From positions 1-7,897 of the forward strand of contig RGVT01000113.1 of NCBI GenBank assembly GCA_010027105.1: a DNA stretch of 7,897 nt, in the 5' to 3' direction. The translations under genes were made by a program, and so were the position numbers. The notes under the pieces are model-generated. The model made no database searches. It was not told the DNA's origin and saw nothing but the letters and a program-made list of their open reading frames with translations. Of this stretch, positions 5,768 to 7,897 are shown piece after piece (the first letter of the stretch is position 1; every line of letters begins with the position of its first letter). The DNA is from Planctomycetia bacterium. GTDB taxonomy: Bacteria > Planctomycetota > Planctomycetia > Pirellulales > UBA1268.

Positions 5768-7143
5768 GCCGGCAGTATTTCGACATCACCGACCTGGTTC
5801 GTTTCGCCCGGACGAATCGCAACGTCTCCGGCATCCAGCGGGTTCAGATCCGCGTGATCCGGCACCTTGCGGCGACGCCCGGAGGCGACGACGTTTTCTG
5901 CCTGTTCGCCGTGAGTCGCTTCGCCCCGCCCGTCGTCTGCCGCGCCGGCGAACTGTTTGGCAACGAAGAATACGATGCCGGGCGGTTCCTGGCCGCGCTC
6001 GGCTTGGAACGCACCGAGGATGGTTTTTCCGAGCGGGAACTGTACGACTATCTGGCTCGCTTCCCCAAACGTTCGCTCCTGCGCGTCGTCAAGAAGGTGG
6101 AGGCGATCCTGCTGCGAAGGGTGTGGCCCGCCGCGGCCCGCCGGCGGCTTGGCCTGCTTGCGGCCGCGGAACAGGGATCGCCGGCGCCGGCTCGTGTGCA
6201 CACGTGGCGGGTCCGGCGCCTGGAAACGGATGACACGCTGATTCTCCTGGGGACGAACTGGAACGTCGCCACCATTGAACGACTCGCGAAGCGATTCTTT
6301 CGCCGCGGTGGCGAGGTCGTGCAAGTCGTGTACGACTTGATACCGTATCGCCATCCGGAGTACTGCATCGACAGCCTGTCGCGAAAGTTCAACCGGTTCC
6401 TCGTGACATCGACCGCGTTCACGTCGCGGTACATCTGCATCTCCGAGGCCACGCGCCGCGACATGGCCGCCTTTCTGGCCGAGCACGGGTCGGCCGCCCG
6501 CACCGCCACCTGGCCTCTGGCCCATGAATTCGTCGGCTACGGCCGCAACACTCGGGGCGCGGTGGCCACGAATCCAGCGGTGGCGGCGCTCGCCGACAGG
6601 CCGTTCGTGTTGTGCGTCGGCACGATCGAGGTCCGCAAAAACGGGATCGGCCTGCTCCGTGCCTGGCAGCAGCTGCTCGGCCGGCTCGGTGACGAGATTC
6701 CGCTGCTGGTGTTTGCCGGCAAGTATGGTTGGAAGATCGACGACTTTCGCGCCTTGCTGGCGGCGGACGAAAAGCTTGCGGCGGGGGTCAGGGTCATCGA
6801 TCGCGCGAGCGACGCCGATCTTGCATTCCTTTATCAACACTGCCTTTTTCATGCATATCCGAGCCTGGCAGAGGGCTGGGGGCTCCCGGTCGGTGAGGCT
6901 GCCTGGTTCGGAAAATACAGCGTGGTGTCGTCGCGCTCGTCGTTGCCCGAAGTCTGCGGTCCGCTGATCGATTACGTCGATCCCGAGAACGTTGACAAGT
7001 TGGCGGCGGCGCTGGAGACGGTGATCCGAAAGCCCGACTTGAGGCGGCAGAAAGAGGCGGCCATCGCGGCTGCGCCGCTGCGCACATGGGCGGACACGGC
7101 TGCGCATTTCGGCAGCCTGATCGCCCGCAAGACAGCCCTGTGA
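5764..7143 (+). CDS. GT4-type glycosyltransferase with N-terminal GIQRVQ domain
   Basis: The 459-residue product is a second GT-B glycosyltransferase, probably acting on the same glycan as its upstream neighbour. The N-terminus FDITDLVRFARTNRNVSGIQRVQ is a recurring opening in a subgroup of GT4-like enzymes from polysaccharide loci. About 100 less conserved residues follow, rich in Arg and Leu (about 85-140). VVQVVYDLIPYRHPEYC begins the recognisable acceptor domain, followed by YICISEATRRDMAAFL. The donor domain has CVGTIEVRKNG (K292), VFAGKYGWKIDDF, YPSLAEGWGLPVGE with E370 and E378 of the E-x7-E motif, and SRSSLPEVCG. The start ATG overlaps the upstream TGA. The frame stays open far upstream of 5764, but that part only shadows the first glycosyltransferase. 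Donor and acceptor are unknown. Confidence 0.92.
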   Translation: MSRQYFDITDLVRFARTNRNVSGIQRVQIRVIRHLAATPGGDDVFCLFAVSRFAPPVVCRAGELFGNEEYDAGRFLAALGLERTEDGFSERELYDYLARFPKRSLLRVVKKVEAILLRRVWPAAARRRLGLLAAAEQGSPAPARVHTWRVRRLETDDTLILLGTNWNVATIERLAKRFFRRGGEVVQVVYDLIPYRHPEYCIDSLSRKFNRFLVTSTAFTSRYICISEATRRDMAAFLAEHGSAARTATWPLAHEFVGYGRNTRGAVATNPAVAALADRPFVLCVGTIEVRKNGIGLLRAWQQLLGRLGDEIPLLVFAGKYGWKIDDFRALLAADEKLAAGVRVIDRASDADLAFLYQHCLFHAYPSLAEGWGLPVGEAAWFGKYSVVSSRSSLPEVCGPLIDYVDPENVDKLAAALETVIRKPDLRRQKEAAIAAAPLRTWADTAAHFGSLIARKTAL

Positions 7144-7150
7144 GCAGGGC
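7135..7150 (+). terminator. Hairpin over the stop codon of the second glycosyltransferase gene
   Basis: GCCCTG (7135-7140) pairs with CAGGGC (7145-7150) around loop TGAG, which contains the TGA stop codon. No T-run follows, so it is not a typical intrinsic terminator; it may protect the 3' end of the mRNA or be a chance structure. The rest of the 100-base convergent gap up to 7243 shows no stronger signal. Confidence 0.3.
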
Positions 7151-7243
7151 GTGAGCTATGCGAAGCGCGGCGGGTCCAGCCACGTTCCGCCTGTCACCCG
7201 TCTCGTTCCGTATGGAGAGCAGGCTTGCCGACTGGCCGTTCCG

Positions 7244-7897
7244 TCACCGGCTAGATCGCCAGAACCGCCGCAGGCTGGACGCGATGCTCGACTTTCTCAT
7301 GCTTTCCGGCCGTGCTGCCGCCGCTTTGTCGGTCATCGGCCGCCAACGCTTGACCCGAACGATCTCAGGCGTAGGACGGGCCCAAGCATTGTCACTCGCT
7401 GGATACCGTTCCGACTTGCGCAAGGTGAGATGGACCGAGCCAAACGTGTACCCTTGCTGTTCCAGCAGGATGTGAGGATACGTGGACCATGTCACCTCAC
7501 CGACTCGCGGTCGGTTGCCCTGCTGCCGCAGTGTCGCGTTCATCTGCTCGACATAGAACGACAAGGGTCGAACAGACTGGCGCGTGCCATCGGAGAGAGC
7601 GGCCGAGAACTCATCCACCGGCTCGAGACCACTGGCTTCAACGATGTATTTCTTCAATTGCTCCTCGGAAAAGAGCACCAACCCCGGCCACTCCACGCTG
7701 GGCGTCGGTCCAGCGACGCAGAACTCCGTCGACAGGGTCATGATGCCGCCAGGCTTTAGCACGCGGCCCATCTCATAGGCGCTGTAGGCCGCGTCTTGCA
7801 AACCGCCGAAGTGCTCGATCGATCCGGAGGAGAAGATGGCACCGAAGAGATCGTCCGGGTAGTTGAGAAAACGGCCATCCATATGTTGGACGATCAG
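7244..7897 (-). CDS. Class I SAM-dependent methyltransferase, 5' end outside window
   Basis: 217 residues are visible, and the frame stays open to the window edge, with five codons (LIVQH) before the first in-window Met, so the gene starts beyond 7897. The visible part is the C-terminal half of a Methyltransf_11-like Rossmann domain. It has LFGAIFSSGSIEHFGG (residues 17-32; motif with an acidic Glu followed by His), then MGRVLKPGGIMTLSTEF (43-59), the usual R-x-L-K-P-G-G turn of the family. The SAM-binding glycine loop (motif I) must lie outside. The end is a basic Ser/Arg-rich tail (RKSSIASSLRRFWRSSR). The gene converges on two glycosyltransferases, so glycan or sugar methylation is a reasonable guess. 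Its base composition is visibly less GC-rich than the left part of the window. Confidence 0.85.
   Translation of the reverse strand: MIVQHMDGRFLNYPDDLFGAIFSSGSIEHFGGLQDAAYSAYEMGRVLKPGGIMTLSTEFCVAGPTPSVEWPGLVLFSEEQLKKYIVEASGLEPVDEFSAALSDGTRQSVRPLSFYVEQMNATLRQQGNRPRVGEVTWSTYPHILLEQQGYTFGSVHLTLRKSERYPASDNAWARPTPEIVRVKRWRPMTDKAAAARPESMRKSSIASSLRRFWRSSR

Noticed and set aside
5737..7107. A 456-codon minus-strand open frame opposite the second glycosyltransferase
   Set aside because: High GC content opens long antisense frames; the plus-strand frame carries all conserved GT4 motifs and the antisense product shows none.
7189..7198. GCCTGTCACC in the convergent gap, resembling part of the fold-back element arm
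   Set aside because: Only ten bases match loosely, with no partner arm and no adjoining T-run; probably chance.
1..7897. A phage defence, CRISPR or retron system
   Set aside because: No direct-repeat array, no reverse transcriptase, nuclease or other defence gene is seen; the only unusual structures are the two intergenic repeats.

Overview
The window is GC-rich bacterial chromosome with tightly packed genes. Two intergenic fold-back repeats, an AT-richer right end and the gene repertoire suggest a planctomycete or a similar high-GC environmental bacterium. That assignment is an inference, because no rRNA or other marker gene is present.

Left part (1-1424, + strand): the 3' end of a GspE/PilB-type secretion ATPase (type II secretion or type IV pili). 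Three bases later comes a membrane protein with a CvpA-like N-terminus, three EF-hand-like calcium loops and a cadherin-like C-terminal domain.

Middle (1479-4453, - strand): sucC and sucD, the two subunits of succinyl-CoA synthetase, overlap by four bases. Downstream on the same strand lies a stand-alone lutA-type cysteine-rich iron-sulfur protein. These genes link the TCA cycle with lactate or glycolate oxidation. The SucD H247 phosphohistidine site and the LutA CCG motifs are intact.

Right part (4631-7897): divergent from sucC are two GT4-type glycosyltransferases joined by an ATGA overlap. A SAM-dependent methyltransferase, cut by the window end, faces them. This looks like the edge of a polysaccharide or glycan biosynthesis locus, and base composition becomes less GC-rich toward it.

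The most unusual content is in the gaps. At 1421-1482 a 62-bp REPIN-like element (two GTAG-headed hairpins facing each other, with compensatory stem differences) fills the space between two convergent genes. Its two outer GTAG words supply the TAG stop codons of both genes. At 2283-2381 a 99-bp fold-back element (25-bp arms enclosing two TGT-loop hairpins) supplies the last three codons and the TGA stop of sucD. Two unrelated repeat families thus both donate stop codons at gene ends. No transposase, CRISPR array, tRNA or rRNA gene is visible, and no stretch over 300 bases lacks a gene.
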